Positions 7,240 through 14,337 of a stretch of DNA of 14,473 bases are shown here, piece after piece (positions within the stretch are counted from its first letter, which is position 1; the number at the start of each line of letters is the position of its first letter). This DNA is from Hyphomicrobiaceae bacterium (GTDB lineage Bacteria; Pseudomonadota; Alphaproteobacteria; Rhizobiales; Hyphomicrobiaceae). The translations under genes were made by a program, and so were the position numbers. The DNA is taken from contig JABSQE010000007.1 in the NCBI GenBank assembly GCA_013214245.1, positions 22,805-37,277 of the forward strand, written 5' to 3'. The notes under the pieces were generated by a model. The model was not told where the DNA came from and made no database searches. It was given only the letters and a program-made list of their open reading frames with translations.

Positions 7240-7464
7240 TCAAACAATGTCTTTACAGTTCTGTTCAGGCAACAGTTTTTCTGCTTCTGCCCAAGCTTTA
7301 CAAGCTTCGTAAGTAGCGCTTGCAATAGATGGAATTTCTTCGTAGGCAGCCGGCAGACGGTCTTCAACCAAGTCATGTAATTCACCGGCCTTTTCACTCG
7401 CAATCCTCTTGAGTTTACGAACTTTTTTTAGCATAGCTTTAAGGTCTTCGTCGGTCATGATCAA
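7240..7464 (-). CDS. nif-associated small metalloprotein, DUF683 / CCE_0567 family
   Basis: This 74-residue protein belongs to a small helical family found almost only in nif clusters, next to the DUF269 gene. A cyanobacterial relative (CCE_0567) is known as a metal-binding helical-hairpin protein. The first half (LKAMLKKVRKLKRIASEKAGELHDLVEDRLP) forms a basic amphipathic helix with the conserved EL-HDLVEDRLP segment. His26 and the neighbouring acidic residues are the probable metal ligands. The second helix carries ATYEACKAWAEAEKLL. Its exact role is unknown; assistance in FeMo-cofactor synthesis is the usual suggestion. It begins 75 bp after the DUF269 gene with only a weak AGGGAA ribosome binding site. 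MIM at the start offers two possible start codons. Confidence 0.88.
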   Translation of the reverse strand: MIMTDEDLKAMLKKVRKLKRIASEKAGELHDLVEDRLPAAYEEIPSIASATYEACKAWAEAEKLLPEQNCKDIV

Positions 7465-7539
7465 TTCCCTATGGTCGCTTAGAACAACGCAATTACGCCT
7501 GTAGAGTATTTTATAATTAAGACCGTTGTTGAAAGGCCT

Positions 7540-8013
7540 CTAGAGTGTAGCGACATCACGATGTGCTTCAATAAGCACAACAGCCTTATCGATCAATTTG
7601 TCAACTTCGTTCTGCAAATCCTGCAATGAAGCAAAGCCAAAGCGGTGCACGTCACGTAGTGTGCGATCTACAGTAACAAGTTTTCCAACTACTACAAACA
7701 CATGCCCAAACCCTTCATACGAGAGATTGACGACAGGGGCGGCCATCAATCCAGTACGTTTCTCAATCATTACAGAGACCGCGTTATAATAAGCCTTAAG
7801 ACGCGCTAGAGTTATTTCGTCAGGATCCCCAACAATAGGTATCTCGCGTCTGCGCTCTTTAGTTAAGATAAATGGATCGATTATCTCAACATCATCCGAA
7901 TTATCGTAAGTACCATAGGTATCGATCGCTCGCATTTGACGAACAATCTCTTCAACGATCTCACTTGAGAGCCCTGGGTCTGAAATATCGATGTGGAGCG
8001 TTCCAGTCGTCAT
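7540..8013 (-). CDS. NifX-associated nitrogen fixation protein (DUF269)
   Basis: This 157-residue cytosolic protein is of the DUF269 family, nearly always encoded just after nifX in molybdenum-nitrogenase clusters. Its function is not established, though the association implies cofactor synthesis or delivery. Recognisable family segments are EEIVRQMRAIDTYGTYD, LKAYYNAVSVMIEKRTG, NLSYEGFGHVFVVVGKLV and the hydrophobic-basic RTLRDVHRFGF. There are no cysteines, so it is unlikely to bind an Fe-S cluster itself. Its ATG overlaps the rseC stop by 4 bp (ATGA), so the two are translationally coupled. The length is normal and it is intact. Confidence 0.93.
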   Translation of the reverse strand: MTTGTLHIDISDPGLSSEIVEEIVRQMRAIDTYGTYDNSDDVEIIDPFILTKERRREIPIVGDPDEITLARLKAYYNAVSVMIEKRTGLMAAPVVNLSYEGFGHVFVVVGKLVTVDRTLRDVHRFGFASLQDLQNEVDKLIDKAVVLIEAHRDVATL

Positions 8014-8573
8014 GTTTGATTTCCATTTTTAGGAGCTTTAAAGAAGGAGCTTTCTGTATCAACTTTACTACATGTCTGCCATGGTGCTTCAATAGCGAAT
8101 GTTGTTAGGCCAGTGCCTGTCCGTTCGCGTCGCCAAAGCGGCAAAAACGAAACAGTGAAAGCAATAAGGGCCAAAATAGCAGTCTCTGCATCATTAAGAC
8201 CAGCTAGTGCAGAAAGACACGTTGTGCCCGCCAAAGTTACCGATGGCAGCAGATAGGCTAGCATAGCAAGGCGGAGGAACTCATTCCCTGAAATAGTCAC
8301 AACTACTTCATCACCCACTACTGGCCTTTTGACCGCTGTACCAACAGTTAGGACAGCTTCAGGCGCACAGATTTGCGACGTTGCCTGAGGCGTAAGGTAT
8401 GACGTGTCTTTTACACCGCATCTCGACTTTACTGCGCAGCTCGCACACGACGCCTCTCGCTCACCTTGAAGATGAAACCACCCATTCTGGACAGCCATAA
8501 CACGCATTCGGCTTGTAAGCACACGCTCATCATGATAATCGTCTGCTCGGTTGTTGGATACAAACTCACTCAT
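8010..8573 (-). CDS. rseC: RseC/MucC family membrane protein (SoxR-reducing system type)
   Basis: RseC proteins are small inner-membrane proteins with a cysteine-rich head, linked to the Rsx/Rnf electron-transfer complex (SoxR reduction in E. coli) and present near rnf/nif genes in some diazotrophs. From the ATG at 8573-8571 the protein has 187 residues. Cysteines at about 43, 46 and 52 (SCASCAVKSRCGV) plus one at about 69 form the family's cluster-type motif. GDEVVVTI follows, then two membrane segments (about 101-121 and 129-147) and a basic WRRER stop. An in-frame ATG at 8606 lies 32 bp inside nifX and has no ribosome binding site. The start used here is 1 bp after the nifX stop. It probably helps mature an Rnf complex that energises electrons for nitrogenase; this is inference. 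Confidence 0.85.
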   Translation of the reverse strand: MSEFVSNNRADDYHDERVLTSRMRVMAVQNGWFHLQGEREASCASCAVKSRCGVKDTSYLTPQATSQICAPEAVLTVGTAVKRPVVGDEVVVTISGNEFLRLAMLAYLLPSVTLAGTTCLSALAGLNDAETAILALIAFTVSFLPLWRRERTGTGLTTFAIEAPWQTCSKVDTESSFFKAPKNGNQT

Positions 8574-8574
8574 T

Positions 8575-9060
8575 CTATATATCCCAATCTTCCCAGCCTT
8601 CCTCATCCATACGATCGAAGCGGTCTGGATCCTTGTCCTCTATAAATGCGGCAACAACCCAAGCTGGAGGATCGGTCCTGATCTTATTCTGAAGAGCAGA
8701 AATCAAGTGGGAAATTGACGTGTTGCGTTCCACCTTTAGAGGATAGATACCAGCACTACGAAGCTGACATATTGCAGATGCGCCGATAGCCTGGACATAA
8801 ACCGCATTGCAACCGCGTAAAGCTTCAACGCGAGCAACCAACTTGCCTTCGTTACCGTCTCGAAGTGCTGACGGAAATTCTAAAACCTCAACAAAACGAC
8901 TTGAATTCATTGTAATAGCATAAACAATAAACAATGTTCCTGAACCAAAATGCTGATCAATAGTTTTACGGTCACTTGAAGCAAAGGCAACACGGAGTTC
9001 CTGGTTTTTGTCCTGAGGTATAGAACTATCATGTACAACAGCAAGGCGTCGTGCAAGCAT
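8575..9060 (-). CDS. nifX: Nitrogen fixation protein NifX
   Basis: NifX belongs to the dinitrogenase iron-molybdenum cofactor-binding family. It carries the NifB cofactor and the VK cluster between NifB, NifEN and the later steps of FeMo-co synthesis. The 161-residue product has a short N-terminal extension, then ELRVAFASSD and the motif DQHFGSG with His37, the likely cluster contact. CNAVYVQAIGASAICQLRSAGIYPLKV is the conserved core strand-loop-helix. The C-terminal tail is acidic and rich in Trp (EEGWEDWDI), as in many NifX. The ATG at 9060 has AGGAGA about 8 bases upstream. It lies 38 bp after nifEN and is separated by 1 bp from rseC, so it belongs to the same operon. Confidence 0.93.
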   Translation of the reverse strand: MLARRLAVVHDSSIPQDKNQELRVAFASSDRKTIDQHFGSGTLFIVYAITMNSSRFVEVLEFPSALRDGNEGKLVARVEALRGCNAVYVQAIGASAICQLRSAGIYPLKVERNTSISHLISALQNKIRTDPPAWVVAAFIEDKDPDRFDRMDEEGWEDWDI

Positions 9061-9098
9061 ATCCGGCTCTCCTTTTTAAATGACTAAATCCGGCAGCC

Positions 9099-11903
9099 TT
9101 AAGCATCGACTTCTAAATGCGCATATATAGATCTATAAGGAGCAATCTCACCACGCTCAAGATTGTTCAGTTCATTAGCAATGTCAAACAGGGCTTGAGA
9201 CGCACCACGGTAGCCAACCCAAGTCCTACGGTAGCCGCCGATAAGGTCATACTGCGGAAAGTCAGCTCGCAAAACTGGAAGACCTAACCGTTTAGCAAGC
9301 GTAGCAACATGAGAGTTTCCGATGGCCATCTCGGCTTGACCTTCAATAGCTAGTCTCTCCAAATCCTCAAGATCTCCAAGCTGGACTAAAGGGGCTTTAA
9401 TGCGGCATAAAACACTCGAGTCGCCGGATGAAACTGCAGCAACAGTCTGTCCTCCCATCTCAGCAACCAGATCAGTAAATGCTAAAAGGAGATCCGGATC
9501 ACAAGCTATGGCAAATCGTGTTGTAGAAATAGCAAAGTGGGAATCGAGCATAGCATCAAGCAGCTGCGCACGCTGTTTCTCTATCCATTTCGGGGCTTTT
9601 TTACCTGTTATCTCACTTAGTGCGCAAATTAAGGCATCACTTCCGCCGAGCCCCACTGCATGATCAATTCTAAAGCTTGCTACACCGGTACGGGACTCAA
9701 GGAGCTCACTGGCTTGACGTAGAGATTCTCCAATCACAAGCGTTGCACGCGCTTCGTTAACTTTCGATAATAAGTGCGCGCGTGTACCCCCAATCGTTAA
9801 CGCGTTAAAATCTTGATCCGTCAAACGGCCATCTAGTGAATCAGAGAGGTCTGGTATGACAAACGGCACAAGATCAAAGGCTTCGATATAAAACTTCAAC
9901 TCTTCAATATCACCAGGAGTCAAAGCTGAGCCAATCAAAACATTAAGTTGTTTACTAGGTTCGACACCAGCATGCTTTTCTCCAGTTGATGTCTGAGGGA
10001 CGAGACTATTAATGATTGCATGCACAGATTCGGCAAAGCCCGTCTCAAGACAACCTTTGTAATCGGGCACTGAAACATGAACAACTGCTGTTTCCGAGTA
10101 TTCGGGATACTGAGACCTAAAACTTTTAATGCCGCGCTCGACATAACTACCCTGAGTCTCAGATAGTGCCGTTGTTGGAATTCCGATGATCTGTGGTAAG
10201 GACCTCTCACATATTGCCGCTAAACCCTCGACAACATTATCCTCAGCACCCATAATTGTGGAAACCTGATCCATTGCTGTTGTCTGCAATGGAATTGGCT
10301 CACGAAAGTGTCTAACAAAAAAAACCTTACCAAAAGCTGTACAACCCTGACTACCATGCAGCATTGGCATAGCTTTGTGAAATCCTAAAAATGCAAGGGC
10401 TGCTCCAATAGTCTGACTCGACTTAAGCGGACTGACAGACAGCGCTTTATTGCGTTTTACCACTTTTGTAAAAGCACCACCGGCGGACTCATTTTTGATT
10501 ACTACCTCGCCTATCGTTTTAGGGGACAAATTAAGCCAAGGTGCTTTAGACTTTGCTGCAATCCAAACAGGCGAATTAATGGTAAGAGCCAACTGCCGTG
10601 CTAACTCTAGCATGCCTTCATAGCCAGCATAGGCAAATTCACGCTCTTGATTAATGTCAAGAAATGGCACTCGCGCCTTTAGGGCAGTATACATATTACG
10701 ACCACCTGCAATTAGCAGATCAGCTTTTTGTTGAGCAATGGTATCGAGCAAAGCACGAGGATTACCGTCTTCAAGCATTTTAGCATCTTCGCCCATCAAC
10801 TCACGAATGCGTGCTTTATCTTCTTCTGTAGATTTTTTGGTGCCGGTTGCAACCACATCCATACCCAGGTCTTGCAACGCTGCAATCACTGACCATGATT
10901 TTACTCCGCCAGTATATAAAAGTGCTCGTTTATTCTTAAGCTCAGAACGCCAAGGCTCAAGGGCTTTAGCAAGCCTTTCCTCCTCTCGAGCAATCAAAAC
11001 TTCCGTTCGAAAGCTAAGATCATCATCACCAATTATTGAAGCAAAACTGCGTAGCGCAGCCGAGACATCGCTAATGCCATAAAAACTACCCTCAAACCAT
11101 GGGGTTCCATATTCTTCTTCTAATCTGCGTGCAACATTTATCATTGCTTTAGAGCAGACCATCATGTTTACGTCAGCCAAGTGCATTGCCTGAACCTGGT
11201 GAAATCGTGCATCTCCCGAAAGAGTGCAAATGACACGCAAACCCAAATCGTCTAGCAAAGGTAAAACGTGCCACAGCTCACCAGCGATATTATACTCACC
11301 TATTAAATTAACATTGTAAGTCTTAATATCTTTCCGCACACCATCAGCGCTTAACGGTGGAAGTTCACCCGTACCAACTACGTACTTAACCATGGCTTCG
11401 CCAGCAATGCGATTACCTAAATTTTTAGTACCATAAAAACCTGCTGCATCTACGGGAATGATAGGCACTCCCCATTTCCTCGTTGCAGCTTTTGTGGCTG
11501 CTTCAAGGTCATCACCAATAAGTGCCGGAACACAAGTGTTATAAACAAATACTGCTGCAGGCCTGTGAGTTTCCAAAACTTGCTTTATAGAATAAAAGAG
11601 CCGCTTCTCACTACGCCCCATTATAATATCATGCTCAGTCAAATCAGTCGTCATACCAACACGATAAAGCGTTGGTCCTGTTGAACGCGTGCCACGATTA
11701 TCCCAGGACGAACCCGCACATGCTATAGGACCATGCACTATGTGAGCCACATCTGTTATGGGCAATAATGCAATTTGAGCCCCATCAAATGCACAACCAC
11801 CTGCACTACCTCCCGGTTTTGGTCGTACACAACCTGATTTAGATTTCGCATTATGTCCGCAGGCTGGTTCGTCTAATAACGCAGCAATGTCACTCGACTT
11901 CAT
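9099..11903 (-). CDS. nifEN: NifE-NifN fusion: FeMo-cofactor biosynthesis scaffold
   Basis: NifE and NifN normally form a separate alpha2-beta2 scaffold that converts the NifB cofactor to the FeMo-co precursor. Here both are one open frame of 934 residues. I start at ATG 11903-11901 because AGGAG precedes it and the protein then begins MKSSDIAALLDEPACGHN, a NifE start; an ATG at 11933 would add ten unrelated residues. With this start the NifE cysteines fall at 37, 62, 124 and 250, the positions known from Azotobacter NifE (cluster ligands and precursor-site Cys). The NifN part begins near residue 479 (TKVVKRNKALSVSPLKSS) and has HGSQGCTAFGK with the conserved Cys. The junction (about 465-478) is a short linker with no stop. 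It has its own sigma-54 promoter and heads the nifX-ferredoxin run. Confidence 0.95.
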   Translation of the reverse strand: MKSSDIAALLDEPACGHNAKSKSGCVRPKPGGSAGGCAFDGAQIALLPITDVAHIVHGPIACAGSSWDNRGTRSTGPTLYRVGMTTDLTEHDIIMGRSEKRLFYSIKQVLETHRPAAVFVYNTCVPALIGDDLEAATKAATRKWGVPIIPVDAAGFYGTKNLGNRIAGEAMVKYVVGTGELPPLSADGVRKDIKTYNVNLIGEYNIAGELWHVLPLLDDLGLRVICTLSGDARFHQVQAMHLADVNMMVCSKAMINVARRLEEEYGTPWFEGSFYGISDVSAALRSFASIIGDDDLSFRTEVLIAREEERLAKALEPWRSELKNKRALLYTGGVKSWSVIAALQDLGMDVVATGTKKSTEEDKARIRELMGEDAKMLEDGNPRALLDTIAQQKADLLIAGGRNMYTALKARVPFLDINQEREFAYAGYEGMLELARQLALTINSPVWIAAKSKAPWLNLSPKTIGEVVIKNESAGGAFTKVVKRNKALSVSPLKSSQTIGAALAFLGFHKAMPMLHGSQGCTAFGKVFFVRHFREPIPLQTTAMDQVSTIMGAEDNVVEGLAAICERSLPQIIGIPTTALSETQGSYVERGIKSFRSQYPEYSETAVVHVSVPDYKGCLETGFAESVHAIINSLVPQTSTGEKHAGVEPSKQLNVLIGSALTPGDIEELKFYIEAFDLVPFVIPDLSDSLDGRLTDQDFNALTIGGTRAHLLSKVNEARATLVIGESLRQASELLESRTGVASFRIDHAVGLGGSDALICALSEITGKKAPKWIEKQRAQLLDAMLDSHFAISTTRFAIACDPDLLLAFTDLVAEMGGQTVAAVSSGDSSVLCRIKAPLVQLGDLEDLERLAIEGQAEMAIGNSHVATLAKRLGLPVLRADFPQYDLIGGYRRTWVGYRGASQALFDIANELNNLERGEIAPYRSIYAHLEVDA

Positions 11904-11906
11904 AGC

Positions 11907-11911
11907 AAATC
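11907..11911 (-). promoter_or_regulatory. Ribosome binding site that fixes the nifEN start
   Basis: The minus-strand sequence TTTTAGGAGATTTGCTATG places a strong AGGAG about 8 bases before the ATG at 11903. This supports that start over the upstream in-frame ATG at 11933. Confidence 0.75.
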
Positions 11912-11938
11912 TCCTAAAATGGCATGCGCTCAAATTGT

Positions 11939-11944
11939 GTGCCA
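11939..11944 (-). promoter_or_regulatory. Second TGGCAC element near nifEN, defective -12
   Basis: A second TGGCAC lies 40 bp downstream of the good sigma-54 promoter. It is followed after the right spacing by TTGA instead of TTGC, so the -12 GC is lost. It may be a relic or chance copy rather than a working promoter. Confidence 0.25.
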
Positions 11945-11968
11945 GGATGATCTTATCATTATTGATTT

Positions 11969-11984
11969 AGCAAGTGGCGTGCCA
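11969..11984 (-). promoter_or_regulatory. Sigma-54 (RpoN) -24/-12 promoter of nifEN
   Basis: The minus strand reads TGGCACGCCACTTGCT, a full match to the RpoN consensus (TGGCACG-N4-TTGCW) with the GG and GC at the required spacing. Transcription should start about 12 bases after the GC, near 11957, leaving a leader of about 54 bases before the nifEN ATG. With the upstream NifA and IHF sites it forms a complete nif promoter. Confidence 0.92.
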
Positions 11985-11989
11985 GAAAT

Positions 11990-12002
11990 TAAACAATTGA
12001 TT
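11990..12002 (-). promoter_or_regulatory. IHF binding site of the nifEN promoter
   Basis: The minus strand reads AATCAATTGTTTA, fitting the IHF consensus WATCAANNNNTTR at every fixed position. It lies between the -24 element and the NifA site, where IHF bends DNA to bring NifA to the polymerase. It is rather close to the -24 element (5 bp). Confidence 0.65.
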
Positions 12003-12028
12003 TCATTGAATAAATTCTTTCTTTAACT

Positions 12029-12044
12029 TGTCGGAAAACATACA
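12029..12044. promoter_or_regulatory. NifA upstream activator sequence
   Basis: TGT-CGGAAAACAT-ACA matches the NifA target TGT-N10-ACA exactly, with one more symmetric base on each side (TTGT/ACAA). It lies about 45 bp upstream of the -24 element, closer than the usual 80-150 bp. It is the only such site I found in this gap. Confidence 0.75.
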
Positions 12045-12081
12045 ATAAACGTCTAGCCCTAACTACGTGCGAGGCAACAGC

Positions 12082-12102
12082 AGAAGTTACTTCTTATAAC
12101 TT
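12082..12102. repeat. Overlapping small inverted repeats upstream of the NifA site
   Basis: AGAAGT-T-ACTTCT (12082-12094) and AAGTTA-N7-TAACTT (12084-12102) are both perfect and share bases, so only one could form at a time. They lie 38 bp upstream of the NifA site. They may be a regulator site, or chance. Confidence 0.3.
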
Positions 12103-12262
12103 TGATTTGCCCTATTCAGAAATATTCAACCCATAAGTTTGGCAACGAAAATCTCGTGACATCTACCTAAAATATTACAGAAATTAAGGAGACATAAAAA
12201 TACTAGTTAGTTTAGATAAAGACTGAACATAACAGAAAAGGTAGAGAGTTTTTTTGAATATT

Positions 12263-12584
12263 ATGTCAATAGTTGTATCAGCATCTTCCTTGCTTCAGCC
12301 TAAAGTAGCTCTATGTTATCATGGTGATGAAAGAAAATTGACTACCCTCACGTCTATACCGCTTGCTGATGAACTACTATAGGTTACAGAACAAATCCCA
12401 GTCGACAATAGAGCTATCTCAAACTGAGCTTGCAGATAAGAACCGTTTACAAGATGTTCGTCGCTATGAAGTTGAGCTAAAAAAATTACGTTTCTTACAA
12501 GACTATAATAAAAATCAACCTGCAACGGAAGGTATTCAGCTGATATCAAATAGCTTTTGGATCATCCAAAAGTATTACATGTAG
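12263..12584 (+). pseudogene. Probable decayed plus-strand gene of unknown family
   Basis: I do not recognise this protein. Two consecutive plus-strand frames together read like one protein of about 107 residues. The first runs from ATG 12263 (MSIVVSASSLLQPKVALCYH...ADELL) to a TAG at 12380, and the same frame continues VTEQIPVDNRAIS. The protein-like character then passes near 12415-12420 to the next frame: QTELADKNRLQDVRRYEVEL, KKLRFLQDYNKNQPATEGIQ and SNSFWIIQKYYM, ending at 12584. One stop (possibly CAG to TAG) plus one frameshift would explain this. The second half looks like a charged, coiled-coil-prone helix. It is the only probable plus-strand gene in the window and lies divergent from nifEN. 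Alternatives are two unrelated short ORFs or chance; the call rests on my reading of protein-like composition only. Confidence 0.4.
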
Positions 12585-12686
12585 CATACATTCCTTTATC
12601 CTCATGATGACCGAATGGGATTGACAACAGCGACCTAAAGCTATTCTTTCAAAAGAACCCATCTAAAGTGGCAATGAAAAGCTTTA

Positions 12687-12959
12687 CTAAACAGCATCAA
12701 CATCAAGCGAAGCGATAACTAAACCTGTTGCGTTTTCGAGTGATGATGTAAAAGATACACATTGATCACGACCCGTGACTAGGTATACATTAAAGCCGTC
12801 TGCTTGCTTATAAGGATCCTGGATACCAATATCATCATCCATGCAGTACGTAAAATGTATATCTTCCCAGTCTTTACGCAGATTCCGAACGGTATCTTCT
12901 TCAACGCCCAATCTTTCAACCTTAGCAATAACGGCCACAACAGTTTGTTCATCAATCAT
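12687..12959 (-). CDS. Small nif-cluster protein, DUF6129-like
   Basis: This 90-residue soluble protein of unknown function resembles a family encoded between nifY and nifE in other proteobacterial nif clusters. I believe this is DUF6129, recalled from its typical sequence rather than searched. The conserved core is the central HFTYCMDDDIG, with Cys39 beside three Asp, followed by GFNVYLVTGRDQCVSFTSSLENATGLVIASL. The Cys and acidic residues could bind metal, but this is speculative. Its ATG overlaps the nifY stop by 4 bp (ATGA), so its translation is coupled to nifY and the two probably act together. After its stop there is a long gap to nifEN, which has its own promoter. Length and composition look intact. 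Confidence 0.8.
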   Translation of the reverse strand: MIDEQTVVAVIAKVERLGVEEDTVRNLRKDWEDIHFTYCMDDDIGIQDPYKQADGFNVYLVTGRDQCVSFTSSLENATGLVIASLDVDAV

Positions 12960-13687
12960 TCTATTCCATCCATATTACTTATTTCAATTCTTGCGCGCTC
13001 TAAAGGTGTCTTTCCTAGCACCTTGGCAAGCCAAGGCGGGATAGTATCACTCTTTAAAACCTGCATTAATTCACTAGCTATCACTCTCGCATTTCCACCG
13101 TTAGGACGTTTGATAGGATGGACACCTGCTCTGATAACTTTCGCAACAGGAGGACCGCCGATAGAGACAACGTAAAGAATCTGACAATCACTAACCTTTT
13201 TAGCGCGTAACGCATTTTTATCAACATTGACATCATCAATTAAAACGCTGTCCTCCTCGCTTACTGAAGGCCTAACAGCAATTAATCTTATTTCACTAGG
13301 TGCCACTTGATAGATTAAGAATTGCTTACAAGAACCAAAGTGGCCGTCAAGTAACTCCCCACCATTAGAGGCACAAGCCACACGAAGTGAGCCAGGCAGA
13401 TCTCCCTCAACGTAAGCTTCAACGTCAGGGCAATCGAAGCCATTTTCTGCTCCTTTTAAATAACCAACTGCCGTTCTTACCATGGCACCAGGTACTGCCA
13501 TCATAGCCTCACCCCCTGCCTTACGAAAAGTCTTAACGGTGAGACAATCGAGCTTAGAAATAGTTAAGGGAAGACCGACAGCTTTATCCAACACATCCAG
13601 AAGACTACTAGTTGACATATCAGGCATAGCGCGAGCGGCCAACCCTACTCGCAGCGCAAGTTCTCTTGGCAACGTTGTTTCACTCAT
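12956..13687 (-). CDS. nifY: NifY/NafY family cofactor carrier and apo-nitrogenase chaperone
   Basis: NifY and NafY bind apo-dinitrogenase and FeMo-co and help insert the cofactor. The 243-residue length matches two-domain NafY. The N-terminal part (about residues 6-85) is helical, with LPRELALRVGLAARAM and SLLDVLDKAVGLPLTISKLD. It resembles the SAM-like domain that docks on apo-nitrogenase. From about residue 98 comes the NifX-like cofactor domain. It starts SLRVACASNGGELLDGHFGS; His116 in this motif corresponds to the FeMo-co-binding His121 of Azotobacter NafY. SIGGPPVAKVIRAGVHPIK is the core loop. GGAAG lies about 10 bases before the ATG. It overlaps the following small gene by ATGA. Whether to call it nifY or nafY cannot be settled from sequence alone. 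Confidence 0.9.
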   Translation of the reverse strand: MSETTLPRELALRVGLAARAMPDMSTSSLLDVLDKAVGLPLTISKLDCLTVKTFRKAGGEAMMAVPGAMVRTAVGYLKGAENGFDCPDVEAYVEGDLPGSLRVACASNGGELLDGHFGSCKQFLIYQVAPSEIRLIAVRPSVSEEDSVLIDDVNVDKNALRAKKVSDCQILYVVSIGGPPVAKVIRAGVHPIKRPNGGNARVIASELMQVLKSDTIPPWLAKVLGKTPLERARIEISNMDGIE

Positions 13688-14100
13688 GTTTCGGGCTTCC
13701 TATATCTTCTTGATTTATGATCTTTTTATGTAAATTGACAGTGGCTGAACGGCGACCTTTCTCGTTTTTACTTATTTAACCCAAATGTAAACAGGGAAGT
13801 CTCGAGAGAAAGACAAATTACAATGCTATGATTAATAAACACTCCAAAAATGTGCCAAACATATGTTCTAGAAGTCAACAGAAATAATGCAACCAACCTC
13901 GGTTGAATTTATGTAATATGGTACGTAATCATATGGCCCACACTGCGTAAAAATGTCTAGCTTTTTGAGAACATACTATTTTTTGCTTTTGTGCAAATAC
14001 TGAGAAGACAAACTATATGCGAGATGCAGATGCATTATCCAATTATCGTTACTATGTATCACCAGCTACCTCTTCTAAAGAAGTAGTAGGATCTACCATA
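13688..14100. other. Gene-poor gap between the nifT remnant and nifY
   Basis: I see no gene in these roughly 410 bp. nifT and nifY are usually nearly adjacent, so the gap is unusual. It holds an imperfect sigma-54-like element (TGGCAC at 13857-13852 with TGGA in place of TTGC) and a TGT-N11-ACA sequence at 13864-13880. It also holds a 5-bp hairpin CAACC/GGTTG at 13890-13905 and a broken stem at 14066-14089 (CTAC-CT-CTTC / GAAG-TA-GTAG, loop TAAA). None is convincing alone. Confidence 0.55.
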
Positions 14101-14312
14101 TCAGCAACGCTTGAAGTGCATCGTTGTAGGAAACTCAGGCGGAGGAGAGATAGGATCGATGTAATATTTAGACCCATCTGACTATTCTAATGTACACTTT
14201 TAATGTCATTGTCATCTCGTTCTACTGAGACAGTGGTTTCCTCAAGATCTTTCTTTGCTGCATAGAAGGATATTTTTCCATCACTTCCCTTGCGCAACAT
14301 CACGCTTGGCAT
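14101..14312 (-). pseudogene. nifT: nifT, frameshifted remnant
   Basis: NifT is a small protein of about 72 residues encoded after nifK; its loss has little effect in Klebsiella and Azotobacter. From ATG 14312-14310, with GGGAG upstream, the minus strand reads MPSVMLRKGSDGKISFYAAK and KDLEETTVSVERDDNDIKSV, a clear NifT N-terminus, then stops at 14189-14187 after 41 residues. In another frame just downstream the NifT C-terminus resumes: SDGSKYYIDPISPPPEFPTT then MHFKRC and a stop at 14101. The two parts join across a region where the WGG-type segment of NifT is missing. The total of 212 bp is not a multiple of three. A small deletion plus frameshift therefore broke the gene, unless it is a sequencing error. 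The flanks are still recognisable, so the break looks recent. Confidence 0.85.
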
Positions 14313-14337
14313 AAACAACTCCCAGGATACAAATTTT

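Noticed and set aside
8574..8606. Upstream ATG (8606) as the rseC start.
   Set aside because: It lies inside nifX without a ribosome binding site; the ATG directly after the nifX stop is more natural.
12319..12549. Minus-strand 76-codon ORF in the gap upstream of nifEN.
   Set aside because: It is antisense to the more protein-like plus-strand remnant, is low in complexity, and lacks a start signal.
14017..14184. Plus-strand 55-codon ORF over the nifT remnant.
   Set aside because: It is antisense to the decayed nifT C-terminus and has no ribosome binding site or recognisable sequence.
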